Shown here one piece after another: positions 51,616 through 60,483 of a stretch of DNA of 64,000 bases. Each line of letters opens with the position of its first letter. Position 1 is the stretch's first letter. The stretch is taken from the NCBI GenBank assembly GCA_046757725.1, contig JBHHYU010000001.1:1-64000 (forward strand), written 5' to 3'. Under the pieces are notes generated by a model that was not told where the DNA came from, ran no database searches, and worked only from the letters and a program-made list of their open reading frames with translations. A program made the position numbers and the translations under genes. The stretch comes from JBHHYU01 sp046757725 (GTDB lineage: Bacteria > Desulfobacterota > Binatia > UBA9968).

Positions 51616-53463
51616 ATGAAACGATCCATATTTTTTGTCTTTCTTCTCTTCGTCAGTTTTCTCACGAGCATATCCTCTGGAGTGGAACCTGAGGAAAAAA
51701 CTCTCGAGCCTGTCGTGGTGACGGCGACCCGGATTGAAACTCCCGTAAAAGAGGTTACAACCTCGATCACCGTGATCACGGAAAAGGAAATTAGGGAACA
51801 GCAGGCGGAAACGGTTTTGGATGTTTTACGTGACGTGCCGGGGGTAGATGTGATTCAAACCGGTTCTCGGGGAGCAGTTGCCTCGGTGTTTATTCGTGGC
51901 TCCAATTCGAACCAAGTTTTAGTGCTCGTGGATGGCATGGAGGTTAACAGCGTTACGGCAGGACTGTTTGATTTCGCCCATCTGCTTACAGATAACGTTG
52001 AGCGAATTGAAATCTTGAGGGGAGCCGGTGGCACTCTCCACGGCTCAAAGGCGGTCGGCGGTGTTATCAACATCTTGACTAAAAAAGGGAAGGCTGGGCC
52101 CGAACTGATTACCTCCCTGGAAGGAGGAAACGGTTCCACTCATCGGGAAACGGTTAATTTTTCAGGCGGGTCAGACAGGTGGAACTACTCCGTGACGGGA
52201 AGTTTCTTAAAAACAGACGGGTTTCGCAGGGTCAATGACGATTATAAAAACATCTCCGGCTCAGCAAAGCTTGGCCTTAAGCCGATGGATCATGCCTCTC
52301 TGACCGCGACTTTCTGGACGACTGAAACGAGACTCGGGCTTTCGAACAGCAACAACTTTCTTTCCGTTCCGGATCCCAATGACCGTCAAGAAGACCAATT
52401 CTGGGCCGGTCGCATACAGTGGAAACACGAGCCGGTGAAAAGTTTGGACTATCGTTTTGGCTTGGGAATGACGCAGGGTCATCAGCGGAACGTTACAAGG
52501 ATCGACTCAATAGATACGACAAACAGAATCAGTCGTATTCGGCCTCAAATTATCAATCCGGAGTTCCAGATCCATTACCGCTTGAATCGGCTCGCTGAAC
52601 TCACCTTCGGTGTAGATTGGGATATCAGAGAGGCAAAATTCAGTGGGATTCAACCCAAGCAGAATAACCAGGCCCTCTACGTTCAAAACCGTTTCCACAT
52701 GCTGGACGAGAATTTTATCGTAGTAGGGGGGATCCGTTGGGACCATAATGAAGACTTCGGTCAAGAGTGGAGCCCCTCCGGCTCGTTTGCCTATCTCGTT
52801 CCAAAGCTGGGTACGAAACTTAAGGCCAATTATGTGCAGAGTTTCCGCGCCCCAACCTTTAATGACCTCTTTTTTCCCGGTTTTAGTGATCCTAATCTGA
52901 GCCCGGAGACGGCCTGGGAAACCGATATTGGAATTGAGCAGCCTTTATTTAAGGATCGATTACACTTGGAGGCGATTTACTTTCATAGGGAGGTTAAGGA
53001 CCTCATCGTCTTCCGGGGATTTAGTCCCGAGAACGTGGGCCAGGCGATCTTCGATGGTGTGGAATTTATCGCAGCGCTCAAGTTGCCTTGGGGGCTTTCG
53101 TGGCGGGGAAACTACACTTTCCTAAACATCAGCGATCGCATCATCCGCCGGCCCAAACATAAAGGAAACTTGACGCTTAATTACAAGAATGGTCCCCTTA
53201 ACTTCAACCTGAATACCCACATTACGGGGCGGCGTCTGGATATTGATGCCAATACCTTCCGTACGATCGACAAGGGAGGATACACGCGTTTTGATCTTGC
53301 TGCCTCATACGTGCTTCCCTGGCGAGCTCCTGGAGTCAAATCGGTCAGCCTTTACGGTAAAATTGAAAATCTCTTTGACAGGGGATATGAGGAGGCCGAC
53401 GGCTTCCGTGCGCGACCTATCAATTTCCTGATCGGGATTCGAGGAGCATTCGGGAGGAATTAG
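51616..53463 (+). CDS. btuB: TonB-dependent vitamin B12 receptor BtuB
   Basis: A 615-residue outer-membrane receptor. Signal peptide (SIFFVFLLFVSFLTSISSG), TonB box (EPVVVTATRIETP), plug domain (EQQAETVLDVLRDVPGV, GAVASVFIRGSNSNQVLVLVDG) and a beta-barrel ending in RARPINFLIGIRGAFGRN with the C-terminal aromatic-rich strand. Placing after a cobalamin riboswitch and before btuFCD makes cobalamin the probable substrate. I start at 51616, with GAGGAGG 5-11 nt upstream. Confidence 0.93.
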   Translation: MKRSIFFVFLLFVSFLTSISSGVEPEEKTLEPVVVTATRIETPVKEVTTSITVITEKEIREQQAETVLDVLRDVPGVDVIQTGSRGAVASVFIRGSNSNQVLVLVDGMEVNSVTAGLFDFAHLLTDNVERIEILRGAGGTLHGSKAVGGVINILTKKGKAGPELITSLEGGNGSTHRETVNFSGGSDRWNYSVTGSFLKTDGFRRVNDDYKNISGSAKLGLKPMDHASLTATFWTTETRLGLSNSNNFLSVPDPNDRQEDQFWAGRIQWKHEPVKSLDYRFGLGMTQGHQRNVTRIDSIDTTNRISRIRPQIINPEFQIHYRLNRLAELTFGVDWDIREAKFSGIQPKQNNQALYVQNRFHMLDENFIVVGGIRWDHNEDFGQEWSPSGSFAYLVPKLGTKLKANYVQSFRAPTFNDLFFPGFSDPNLSPETAWETDIGIEQPLFKDRLHLEAIYFHREVKDLIVFRGFSPENVGQAIFDGVEFIAALKLPWGLSWRGNYTFLNISDRIIRRPKHKGNLTLNYKNGPLNFNLNTHITGRRLDIDANTFRTIDKGGYTRFDLAASYVLPWRAPGVKSVSLYGKIENLFDRGYEEADGFRARPINFLIGIRGAFGRN

Positions 53464-53470
53464 ACCATTG

Positions 53471-54406
53471 ATGTTCTCACGCGCCAATGTTCTGTTCGCC
53501 CTTTTCTTGTCTCTTCTGTTTTTCACAGGCTGCAAAATGCGGTCGCCGGAAGGAGATAGACGGGTCGTGGACGACCTGGGAAATCAGGTAACGATCAAAG
53601 GACAAGTGGAAAGGATTGTCTCACTGGTGCCCACTAACTCGGAAATGGTCTGCCTCCTGGATTGCGCACGTTTGAAAGGAGGGACCCGCTACGATCGTTT
53701 TCCGCCAGAGTTAGTCAGAAGGATCCGGGAAAGGCAAGTCGAGATCATTGGAGGTGGGTTCGACGCCAGCCTGGAGAAAATCGTCCAGATTGCACCCGAC
53801 CTGATTTTAGCGAACGGCCCCAGTCAGCAAAGAGTTGTGACGTCGCTGAAAAGACTGGGTTATTCGGTCTTGAGGATCTGGCCACAAGATCTTGAAAGCC
53901 TCAAAAGAGACTTTTTGGTCCTGGGAGAGATTCTGGATCGGGAGGTCAAAGCGAAAGAGATTTTGAAGGAGGTCGAACGGGGCTTCGCGGCAATTCAGAT
54001 TAAGACCAAACGGAAAAGACGCAAGACAGTTTACCTTCAAATGTGGTCTGACCCCATGATCACTGTGGGAAAAAAATCCTTTCCTCATTGGCTCCTCTCC
54101 GCAGCGGGAGGGATCAATATCTTCGAGGATCTGGCTTTCGACTCTGGCCAGGTCGGCCTAGAATGGATCCTCGGGCGGGATCCGGAGGTGCTGATCTTCC
54201 TAACGGGGCAGGAGGCTTTTGTGAAGCGAGCCGTCACGCGCACTGAGTGGAAATCGATCCGGGCCGTTCAAAATGGTCATATCTGCTTTGTAGATGCGGC
54301 TGATATCCGACGCGGCGTTCGGTTCCTCGATGGATTGGTAAAACTCCACCGATGTCTATTTGGAACCGCGCAAGCCGGTCAGGGCGATCCGAGGGGCAAA
54401 CCATGA
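53471..54406 (+). CDS. btuF: Cobalamin ABC transporter substrate-binding protein BtuF
   Basis: A 311-residue periplasmic binding protein of the BtuF/FhuD class. A lipoprotein signal (LFALFLSLLFFTGC) with the lipobox Cys suggests membrane anchoring. Two-domain fold with VDDLGNQVTIKG, VPTNSEMVCLL, IAPDLILANG and the final GRDPEVLIFL. A TTG at 53468 may serve instead of the ATG; GGAGG lies before both. Its stop overlaps btuC by 4 nt (ATGA). Confidence 0.9.
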   Translation: MFSRANVLFALFLSLLFFTGCKMRSPEGDRRVVDDLGNQVTIKGQVERIVSLVPTNSEMVCLLDCARLKGGTRYDRFPPELVRRIRERQVEIIGGGFDASLEKIVQIAPDLILANGPSQQRVVTSLKRLGYSVLRIWPQDLESLKRDFLVLGEILDREVKAKEILKEVERGFAAIQIKTKRKRRKTVYLQMWSDPMITVGKKSFPHWLLSAAGGINIFEDLAFDSGQVGLEWILGRDPEVLIFLTGQEAFVKRAVTRTEWKSIRAVQNGHICFVDAADIRRGVRFLDGLVKLHRCLFGTAQAGQGDPRGKP

Positions 54407-55380
54407 GCCGGCGCGTTTGGGGTTGGATGATCATTTTTGTTTCTTTGTTATTTACCTTTCTGTTGACTCTCAGCGTCGGTCCGGTGACACTCTCTCTTCC
54501 GGAAATGTCTGCGACGGAGAAAATAATTTTGTTCAACCTGCGTCTTCCCCGTAGCCTCTCAGCCTTTTTCGTCGGCGGCGGGTTGGCGCTTTCAGGTGCT
54601 ATCTTTCAGGGGATCTTTCGTAATCCGCTGGCCGATAGCTACCTCCTGGGGGTCTCGTCGGGAGCGTCACTCGGCGCTGCGGCGGCCCTGGTGCTTGGGT
54701 TAACCTCTCCCCTGGCTGCCTTCACCGCCGTCAGCATCTTTTCCTTTGCGGGTTCGCTGCTTGCTTTGGCCTTGGTCTTTTACTTCGCTACCCGGAACGG
54801 ACAGATCTCGATCTTTCGCCTACTGCTGGCAGGATTGGGAGTGAGCCTTTTCATCTCCTCTCTGGTCGCCGTGCTCATGCTTCTGGCCGAAGAACAGCTC
54901 AAAGCGTTGATCTTCTTCTTTCTCGGGGGATTTTCTACCTCGGGATGGGATAGCGCATGGCTGTCGCTCACCTGCGTGCCTTTGGGGGTCTTCACGGCCT
55001 GCTTCTTCGCGCGCGAGCTGAATGTTCTCTTACTGGGAGACGAGACGGCTAAGAGTAGTGGGATTCATACCGGCCGTATACAACTGCTCTATGCCATCCT
55101 GGCTGCGTTTTTAACTTCGGTTTCGGTGTCGATCGCCGGTCTCATCGGCTTTGTCGGGCTGATTGTTCCACATATGATCCGGATCATGTTTGGTGCCGAC
55201 CACCGGACTCTCTTCCCGCTGACTTTCTTTGTCGGCGGTCTGTTTCTCGTTCTCTGCGATACCGTCGCAAAGACCGCGATTGCCCCGGCCGAGCTGCCGG
55301 TGGGCATCGTGACCTCGCTGGTCGGAGTGCCCTTCTTTCTCTATCTGCTTCGGAAAGAGACGGGTGGATATGGGCTCTAA
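54403..55380 (+). CDS. btuC: Cobalamin ABC transporter permease BtuC
   Basis: A 325-residue FecCD/BtuC permease with about ten hydrophobic segments. RNPLADSYLLGVSSGASLGAA is the family signature and GLIGFVGLIVPHMIRIM the cytoplasmic coupling helix region. It imports B12 with BtuD and BtuF. ATG at 54403 overlaps the btuF stop by 4 nt and follows GAGGGG; a frame from 54352 would overlap by 54 nt. The stop is just behind the btuD start. Confidence 0.9.
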   Translation: MSRRVWGWMIIFVSLLFTFLLTLSVGPVTLSLPEMSATEKIILFNLRLPRSLSAFFVGGGLALSGAIFQGIFRNPLADSYLLGVSSGASLGAAAALVLGLTSPLAAFTAVSIFSFAGSLLALALVFYFATRNGQISIFRLLLAGLGVSLFISSLVAVLMLLAEEQLKALIFFFLGGFSTSGWDSAWLSLTCVPLGVFTACFFARELNVLLLGDETAKSSGIHTGRIQLLYAILAAFLTSVSVSIAGLIGFVGLIVPHMIRIMFGADHRTLFPLTFFVGGLFLVLCDTVAKTAIAPAELPVGIVTSLVGVPFFLYLLRKETGGYGL

Positions 55381-56179
55381 AAAGGAATGGCAAACCGTTC
55401 TCGAGGCCCAAAACCTGTCCTTTGGCTACGGTGAAAAACCCGTGCTTCAGGATATCTTTCTTTCCGTCCGAGAGGGCGACCTTTTGGCCCTCATGGGTCC
55501 CAACGGCTCCGGCAAAACCACGCTCCTGAAGGTGCTTCTCGGTATCCTTGCTCCCGAACAGGGAACCGTGTTGCTGTACAACCAGACTCTAGACTCTTAT
55601 CCGCCGAAAGAGAGGGCGAAAAAGGTTGCTTATGTTCCGCAGCAACCGGAGTTGAGTTTTCCGCTGACGGTGTTCGAGCTGGTCTCGTTGGGAAGGTACC
55701 CACACATCGTCCGCTTCGCGCGCAAACCCGAAGAGACGACGGCGATTGAAGAGGCGCTGGCGCTGACGGATTCCGCCCACCTGAAGGATCGAAAATTCGC
55801 CACCCTCAGCGGTGGCGAAAAGCAGAAGGTATTGATATCGAGGTCGTTGGCCCAGTCAACGGGCATCCTGCTGCTGGACGAGCCGACGGTCCACCTGGAT
55901 CTTCGCTATCAGCTGCAGATCTTGAAGATGTTAAAAAAACTATCCATCGAGCGGCGCGCGACGGTCGTTGCGGTTTTGCATGACGTCAATCTTGTCTCCC
56001 TTTTTGCAGATAGGGTTGTCATGCTGCACTCCGGAAAGATCTACCGCTGCGGAACTGTCCGGGAAGTGATGACCGAAGAAAACATCAAAGAGGTGTTCGG
56101 CGTAGATATGACAGGACAAGACCACAGCGGAGCGGTTGGCCGCTATTTTCTCCCGCGTGATCCGCTTAGTACGAAGTGA
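55370..56179 (+). CDS. btuD: Cobalamin ABC transporter ATP-binding protein BtuD
   Basis: A 269-residue ABC ATPase. Walker A GPNGSGKTT, signature LSGGEKQKVLI, Walker B GILLLDEPTVHLD, switch His in AVLHDVNL. The region after the switch (VVMLHSGKIYRCGTVREVM) is typical of BtuD/FhuC ATPases. Start ATG 55370, or GTG 55364, overlapping btuC by about 11 nt. It is the last gene of the uptake operon; 9 nt later a cbiA fragment begins. Confidence 0.9.
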   Translation: MGSKKEWQTVLEAQNLSFGYGEKPVLQDIFLSVREGDLLALMGPNGSGKTTLLKVLLGILAPEQGTVLLYNQTLDSYPPKERAKKVAYVPQQPELSFPLTVFELVSLGRYPHIVRFARKPEETTAIEEALALTDSAHLKDRKFATLSGGEKQKVLISRSLAQSTGILLLDEPTVHLDLRYQLQILKMLKKLSIERRATVVAVLHDVNLVSLFADRVVMLHSGKIYRCGTVREVMTEENIKEVFGVDMTGQDHSGAVGRYFLPRDPLSTK

Positions 56180-56188
56180 GGTCGAAGC

Positions 56189-56359
56189 ATGGAAGGATTC
56201 TTGATTGCCGGGAGTGGCAGTGGGGTGGGAATGCCCACCGTTGTGACGGGACTTATGGCCGCACTGCCGATCTCACGGGTAAATAACCCAAAGACAGTCA
56301 GTAAGCTTTTATTTCCTGAGCGGAGGAGACCTCACAGCGGCCTGTTTGCTTTCCTGTAG
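56189..56359 (+). pseudogene. Truncated, inactivated cbiA/cobB-like fragment
   Basis: 56 codons beginning MEGFLIAGSGSGVGMPTVV and TGLMAALPISRV. The pattern [LIV]xIAGxGSGVGKTTVTxGLMAAL is the N-terminal P-loop of cobyrinate a,c-diamide synthases (CbiA/CobB). Here the P-loop Lys is Met and the next Thr is Pro, and the frame loses similarity after about 30 residues. The remaining ~420 residues of the family are absent. The 3' end overlaps the convergent acyl-CoA dehydrogenase. It sits where a B12 gene would follow btuD. Confidence 0.72.
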
Positions 56360-57489
56360 CCAAGGGCGTCTTGAGCAATGATGAGTTTTTGGATATTAGA
56401 TGAGCCTTCGACGATCTGGTAAGACTTGGCATCCCGCAAATGACGCTCCGCGGGAAATTCCGTTGAATAGCCGTAGGCCCCTAGGATCCTGAGGGAGACA
56501 TCCGCGGCAAACGCTGCGGCTTCGGCGGCGGTGTATTTAGCTATGGAGACTGCGAGATTATTGGGCCGTTTTTGATCTGCAAGCCATGCCGCACGATAGA
56601 CCAACAGGCGTGCTCCCTCTTCACGCACCACCATTTGGGCAATCAGGTCCTGGTTCATCTGAAAGCGACCGATCTTTTGTCCGAACTGTTCCCTCTGGTT
56701 AGCGTAGCGTACAGCCTCCTCCCGAGCCGCCCGTGCCAAACCCAACGCCCCGGCGGCGCAACTCAGCCGGGTCTGATTAAGTTGCCACATACAGACCTTG
56801 AAACCTTCACCTTCCTCCCCGATGAGGTTCTTTACCGGAACACGGAAATCTTCCAAGTTAATTTCACCTACGGGTGAGGCATGGACGCCAAGTGTCTCCA
56901 GAGATCGGCGGGTTACCCCGTGCTGATGCAAATCCGCGTAAAAGGCCGAGATTCCCCGGTGTTTCTTGGAGGGATCCGTGGAGGCATAGATAAGGGCCCT
57001 ATCCGCGACCGTTGCGTTGGAAATCCAAATTTTAGATCCCGTCAGAACATAGCTGTCCCCCTCTCGGACCGCTGTAGTTCTGATGGCCGCCACGTCCGAA
57101 CCGGCATCTGCTTCGGTGATGGCAAAACAGCCGACAAGCTCTCCACGGATCAAGGGTGGAATCCAAATTTTCTTTTGTTCCTCCGTGCCGAAATGGAGTA
57201 AGGCTAGTGCTGGGCCGACCTGCATGTTGATCAGGACACGCATGGCGCTATGAACCCGGGCGATTTCTTCCGTTATGAGTACTAAAGCTAGAAAACCTAG
57301 ACCGTTTCCTCCATAGTTCTCTGGGATAATGGAGCCGTAAAAACCCAGTTCCCCCATTTTAGAAACCAAGTCTCTGCGAAATGTGTGCTCCCTATCATCC
57401 TTGGCAGCGGTAGGGGCAATCTCTTTTGCGGCGAAATCCCGAGCCAGCTCGCGAACCGCCACTAGTTCTTCTGATAAATCAAATTCCAT
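56332..57489 (-). CDS. Acyl-CoA dehydrogenase
   Basis: A 385-residue flavoprotein of the acyl-CoA dehydrogenase family. MEFDLSEELVAVRELARDFA at the start; FAITEADAGSDVAAIRTTA and WISNATVADRALIYA around the FAD; the catalytic Glu in VEGSSNIQKLI near the C-terminus; RILGAYGYSTEF. It oxidises an acyl-CoA to the 2-enoyl-CoA and passes electrons to ETF. The substrate cannot be assigned. It lies at the end of a four-gene minus-strand cluster, with an 86-nt gap after the second dehydrogenase. Confidence 0.93.
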   Translation of the reverse strand: MEFDLSEELVAVRELARDFAAKEIAPTAAKDDREHTFRRDLVSKMGELGFYGSIIPENYGGNGLGFLALVLITEEIARVHSAMRVLINMQVGPALALLHFGTEEQKKIWIPPLIRGELVGCFAITEADAGSDVAAIRTTAVREGDSYVLTGSKIWISNATVADRALIYASTDPSKKHRGISAFYADLHQHGVTRRSLETLGVHASPVGEINLEDFRVPVKNLIGEEGEGFKVCMWQLNQTRLSCAAGALGLARAAREEAVRYANQREQFGQKIGRFQMNQDLIAQMVVREEGARLLVYRAAWLADQKRPNNLAVSIAKYTAAEAAAFAADVSLRILGAYGYSTEFPAERHLRDAKSYQIVEGSSNIQKLIIAQDALGYRKANRPL

Positions 57490-57575
57490 TTCTTCTCCCT
57501 ATCAGAGGCGGCAGGCAATAGATGCTAGGCAGCAAAAGCGACGGTTATAAAGACTAGGTTGGATAGGAATTTCGC

Positions 57576-58733
57576 CTATTGCCTGTTTCTGCTTTGCCTA
57601 AGCAGGCTCCGTGCTATGACGAGTTTTTGGATCTCTGAGGTCCCTTCATAGATTCTCAATGCGCGGACTTCGCGGTAAAGTCGTTCCACGACGGTTCCAG
57701 CCACTACGCCCATCCCGCCATGGATTTGCAGCGCCTGGTCCACGATTCTCTGGGCGGCCTCAGTGGCAAAGAGCTTGGCCATTGAGGACTTCTGTGTCAG
57801 ACCCTGTCGGCCACAATCATTCATCGAGGCGGCCTGGTAGACGAGGAGGCGAGATGCCTCCAGCTCTGTGGCCATGTCGGCGAGTTTGAACTGAATCCCC
57901 TGGAACCGAGCCAACTCCTGTCCAAACTGACGGCGGCTTTGGCTGTACCGGATCCCTTCCTCCAGAGCCCTTTGAGCCAACCCAACGGCTGCAGCCCCGA
58001 CACTGGCACGGAGGGTGTCCAGAGTTTTCAGTGCTATTTTGAGCCCTTCCCCTTCTTTACCTAAAAGATTCGTTTCTGAAACACGGCATTCCTCGAAGGC
58101 AATAACGCCGATGGGATGGGGAGCGATAAGCGGAATCTTCTCTTTAAGAACCAATCCCGGGGTGTCACCCGCCACCACAAAGGCACTGATTCCCTTTGCT
58201 CTTTTATCGGGATCCGTCAAGGCAAAGACCACATAGGTGTCGGCCAGTCCCGCATTGGAAATGAAGCGCTTAACTCCTTTGAGATAATATTCCGTGCCGC
58301 GCTTGACTGCCAGGGTTGCCATAGAGGAAACATCCGACCCCGCCTCTGGCTCCGTAAGGGCGAAGGCAGCAATAGCCTCTCCCATGGCGATGGCCGGGAG
58401 ATAACGGGCCTTCTGCTCCTCGTTTCCTGCGATAGTGATGGGATAGCTCCCGAGGCCTTGCATGGCGAACATCGCATCTGCCAGGGAGGAGCCCCGAGCC
58501 AATTCCTCCCGAAGCAAACACAAGTCGCGGGCCTGAACCTTAGCGTGGACACCACCGAATCTTTTGGGCGCCACATAGGCAATAAATCCATCACGGCCGA
58601 GCCGCCTTACGAGCTGCACAGCTTTTTTCTCGATATCTGTTTCGTCTTCGGAAACCCCGAATAGGTTCTTTTCCACCCAGGAACGGATGTGCTCGCGCAG
58701 GGATAATTGCTCTTGGTCAAGAAAGAGATCCAT
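57576..58733 (-). CDS. Acyl-CoA dehydrogenase (second copy)
   Basis: A 385-residue acyl-CoA dehydrogenase starting MDLFLDQEQLSLREHIRSWVE; FALTEPEAGSDVSSMATLAV, RFISNAGLADTYVVFAL and the catalytic Glu in RIYEGTSEIQKLVI are present. Homologous to the gene at 56332, but diverged. An open frame running on to 59276 overlaps the crotonase gene in another frame and is not coding. ATG at 58733 is 14 nt behind the crotonase stop. Its last residues come from an inverted-repeat-like stretch (CTATTGCCTG, 57576-57585; complement at 57512-57521). Confidence 0.92.
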   Translation of the reverse strand: MDLFLDQEQLSLREHIRSWVEKNLFGVSEDETDIEKKAVQLVRRLGRDGFIAYVAPKRFGGVHAKVQARDLCLLREELARGSSLADAMFAMQGLGSYPITIAGNEEQKARYLPAIAMGEAIAAFALTEPEAGSDVSSMATLAVKRGTEYYLKGVKRFISNAGLADTYVVFALTDPDKRAKGISAFVVAGDTPGLVLKEKIPLIAPHPIGVIAFEECRVSETNLLGKEGEGLKIALKTLDTLRASVGAAAVGLAQRALEEGIRYSQSRRQFGQELARFQGIQFKLADMATELEASRLLVYQAASMNDCGRQGLTQKSSMAKLFATEAAQRIVDQALQIHGGMGVVAGTVVERLYREVRALRIYEGTSEIQKLVIARSLLRQSRNRQ

Positions 58734-58747
58734 TATGAATCCACATC

Positions 58748-59542
58748 TTACGTTCGGTTGAATATCGGCTTCCTTTTTTCCATAAAGGCCCTGTACCCTT
58801 CTTGAAAATCCGGCATCTCCATGCATTTGGCCTGGGCAGTAGCCTCCACTTCCAAAGCGGCCTCCAAGTCCATATCTGCCTCGAGCTTGAGTAGCTCCTT
58901 GGTCACCCCCAGAGCATGAAGCGGTCCCTCTTTCAGCCGGCGTGCAAGTGCGTACGCCTCCTCCATTAATTTTTCCTGCGGTAACACTCGATTGGCTAAA
59001 CCGATCCGATAGGCTTCCTGGGCATCTACAGAGTTCCCTAGAAAGAGAAGTTCTGTTGCTTTGGCCTGACCCACTATTTTTGGCAACAAGTACAGGGCCC
59101 CCATATCGGCTCCGGCCAGACCTACCTTTACAAAGAGAAAGGCAAACCTCGCTTTGTCCGAAACGAGCCGAAAATCGCTCGCCAATGCCAACATGGCTCC
59201 TGCACCGGCAGAGATTCCATTGACCGCCGCTATGATCGGCTGCTTGAGGTTGCGTATGTTTTTCACCACGTTGCACGTCATGCGGGTAAACTTGTATAGT
59301 TCATCCCCTTTCATCCGAATCAGTTTTCCGATAATGCCGTCGACGCTTCCACCGGAGCAGAAACCCTTTCCGTTTCCAGTGATGACCAAGACCTTGACTG
59401 TCCTATTCTCGGCTAGCTCTCTCGTTAGGCTCTCCAGTTCTTCGTAAGTCTGGAAGGTCAAGGCGTTCAGCTTATCCGGATCATTCAGACGGACGGTTGC
59501 AATGCCGTCTTCGACTTCGTAGATAAAACTCTGATAGGTCAT
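58748..59542 (-). CDS. Crotonase-family enzyme (enoyl-CoA hydratase-like, non-canonical)
   Basis: A 264-residue crotonase fold protein. CoA/oxyanion-hole elements: NDPDKLNALTFQTYEEL, GNGKGFCSGGSVDGI and AAVNGISAGAGAMLALASD. The two hydratase glutamates (rat Glu144 and Glu164) are replaced: GAGAMLALASD has Met, and FAFLFVKVGL has Phe where PE is expected. GADMGALYLLPKIVG keeps the later helix. So it may be an isomerase, a ring-cleaving hydrolase or a variant hydratase. It is followed 14 nt later by an acyl-CoA dehydrogenase gene, and preceded by an SDR. Confidence 0.85.
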   Translation of the reverse strand: MTYQSFIYEVEDGIATVRLNDPDKLNALTFQTYEELESLTRELAENRTVKVLVITGNGKGFCSGGSVDGIIGKLIRMKGDELYKFTRMTCNVVKNIRNLKQPIIAAVNGISAGAGAMLALASDFRLVSDKARFAFLFVKVGLAGADMGALYLLPKIVGQAKATELLFLGNSVDAQEAYRIGLANRVLPQEKLMEEAYALARRLKEGPLHALGVTKELLKLEADMDLEAALEVEATAQAKCMEMPDFQEGYRAFMEKRKPIFNRT

Positions 59543-59626
59543 TTTCCGACTCCTCTCGTAAGTTATAAACTAAAAATGGTAACCCAACCCCCGAAGAACT
59601 CAAACTTGGAAGCCATAGGGCAAAAC

Positions 59627-60406
59627 TCACATCATAACCGCTCCACCATCCACGTTAATCGCTTGTCCCGTAATCCCCTTTGCCGACTCGGCGGCCAAGG
59701 TCAGGGTCAGGTCCGCAACTTCCTCAGGTGAGATCAACCGCTTCTGAGGTGAGGTACCCTTAAAAAAGTTGAGCACTTTTTCTGGATCCTTACCTGTTTT
59801 TTCGGCCATCGACTTCGCGTTATTCAGTGTTAAGGGAGTATCAACATAGCCCGGGCACACGGCATTGACCGTAACACCGGATCTTGCCATCTCGATGGCC
59901 AGGGCACGTGTCAGCCCCAAGACGGCGTGCTTTGATGTCGTATATGCGGAGATATGGGAGTAAGCAACTTTGGCGACCGTTGAAGCGATGTTAATAATCC
60001 TTCCCCAACCCGATGCGATCATTGCTGGAAGAAAGGCTCTGCAGCAGTAGTAAGTCCCCGTTAGATTGACCTTCAAAACTTCTTCCCAAAGTCGATCATC
60101 CATCTGCAAGAAGGCTACAGCCGGAGCAATTCCGGCATTATTGATTAAAACCTGGACAGGTCCAAGACGGGCTTTGATCTCATGCTCCAGTTTTTCGACC
60201 TGGTTTTTTTTGGTAACATCGCAGGGCAAGGCAAGGGCGTCAGACCCAACATTGCGGATCTCCTCAACTACCGCCTCAAGGCTCTCCTGAGTTCGTCCCG
60301 TAACGACCACGCGGGAACCCTGAGCAGCAAAAGCAAGGGCAATGGAACGCCCGATGCCTCGGCTGCCTCCTGTCACCAAGACGATCTTGCCATTACGCTC
60401 TTTCAT
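59627..60406 (-). CDS. Short-chain dehydrogenase/reductase (3-hydroxyacyl-CoA or 3-hydroxybutyrate-type)
   Basis: A 259-residue SDR. NAD loop TGGSRGIGRSI, NNAG, catalytic Ser in NIASTVAK, YTTSK with Tyr and Lys. C-terminus INVDGGAVMM. The block NAVCPGYVDTPLT resembles 3-hydroxybutyrate dehydrogenases. In this cluster it could oxidise a 3-hydroxyacyl-CoA or a hydroxy-alicyclic CoA ester after the crotonase step. First gene of the four-gene minus-strand block. 84 nt separate it from the crotonase gene. Confidence 0.85.
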   Translation of the reverse strand: MKERNGKIVLVTGGSRGIGRSIALAFAAQGSRVVVTGRTQESLEAVVEEIRNVGSDALALPCDVTKKNQVEKLEHEIKARLGPVQVLINNAGIAPAVAFLQMDDRLWEEVLKVNLTGTYYCCRAFLPAMIASGWGRIINIASTVAKVAYSHISAYTTSKHAVLGLTRALAIEMARSGVTVNAVCPGYVDTPLTLNNAKSMAEKTGKDPEKVLNFFKGTSPQKRLISPEEVADLTLTLAAESAKGITGQAINVDGGAVMM

Positions 60407-60483
60407 GATGTTCCCGTTTCCTCAAGCTTCCGATAGATAAATCAAAGAATATGGCCGCTATGCAGCCGCGTCAAGTCCTGGGA

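Noticed and set aside
58734..59276. N-terminal extension of the second acyl-CoA dehydrogenase frame (566-codon frame)
   Set aside because: The extra part overlaps the crotonase gene in another frame, is Gly/Arg/Ser-rich and unlike the family; the family start is the ATG at 58733.
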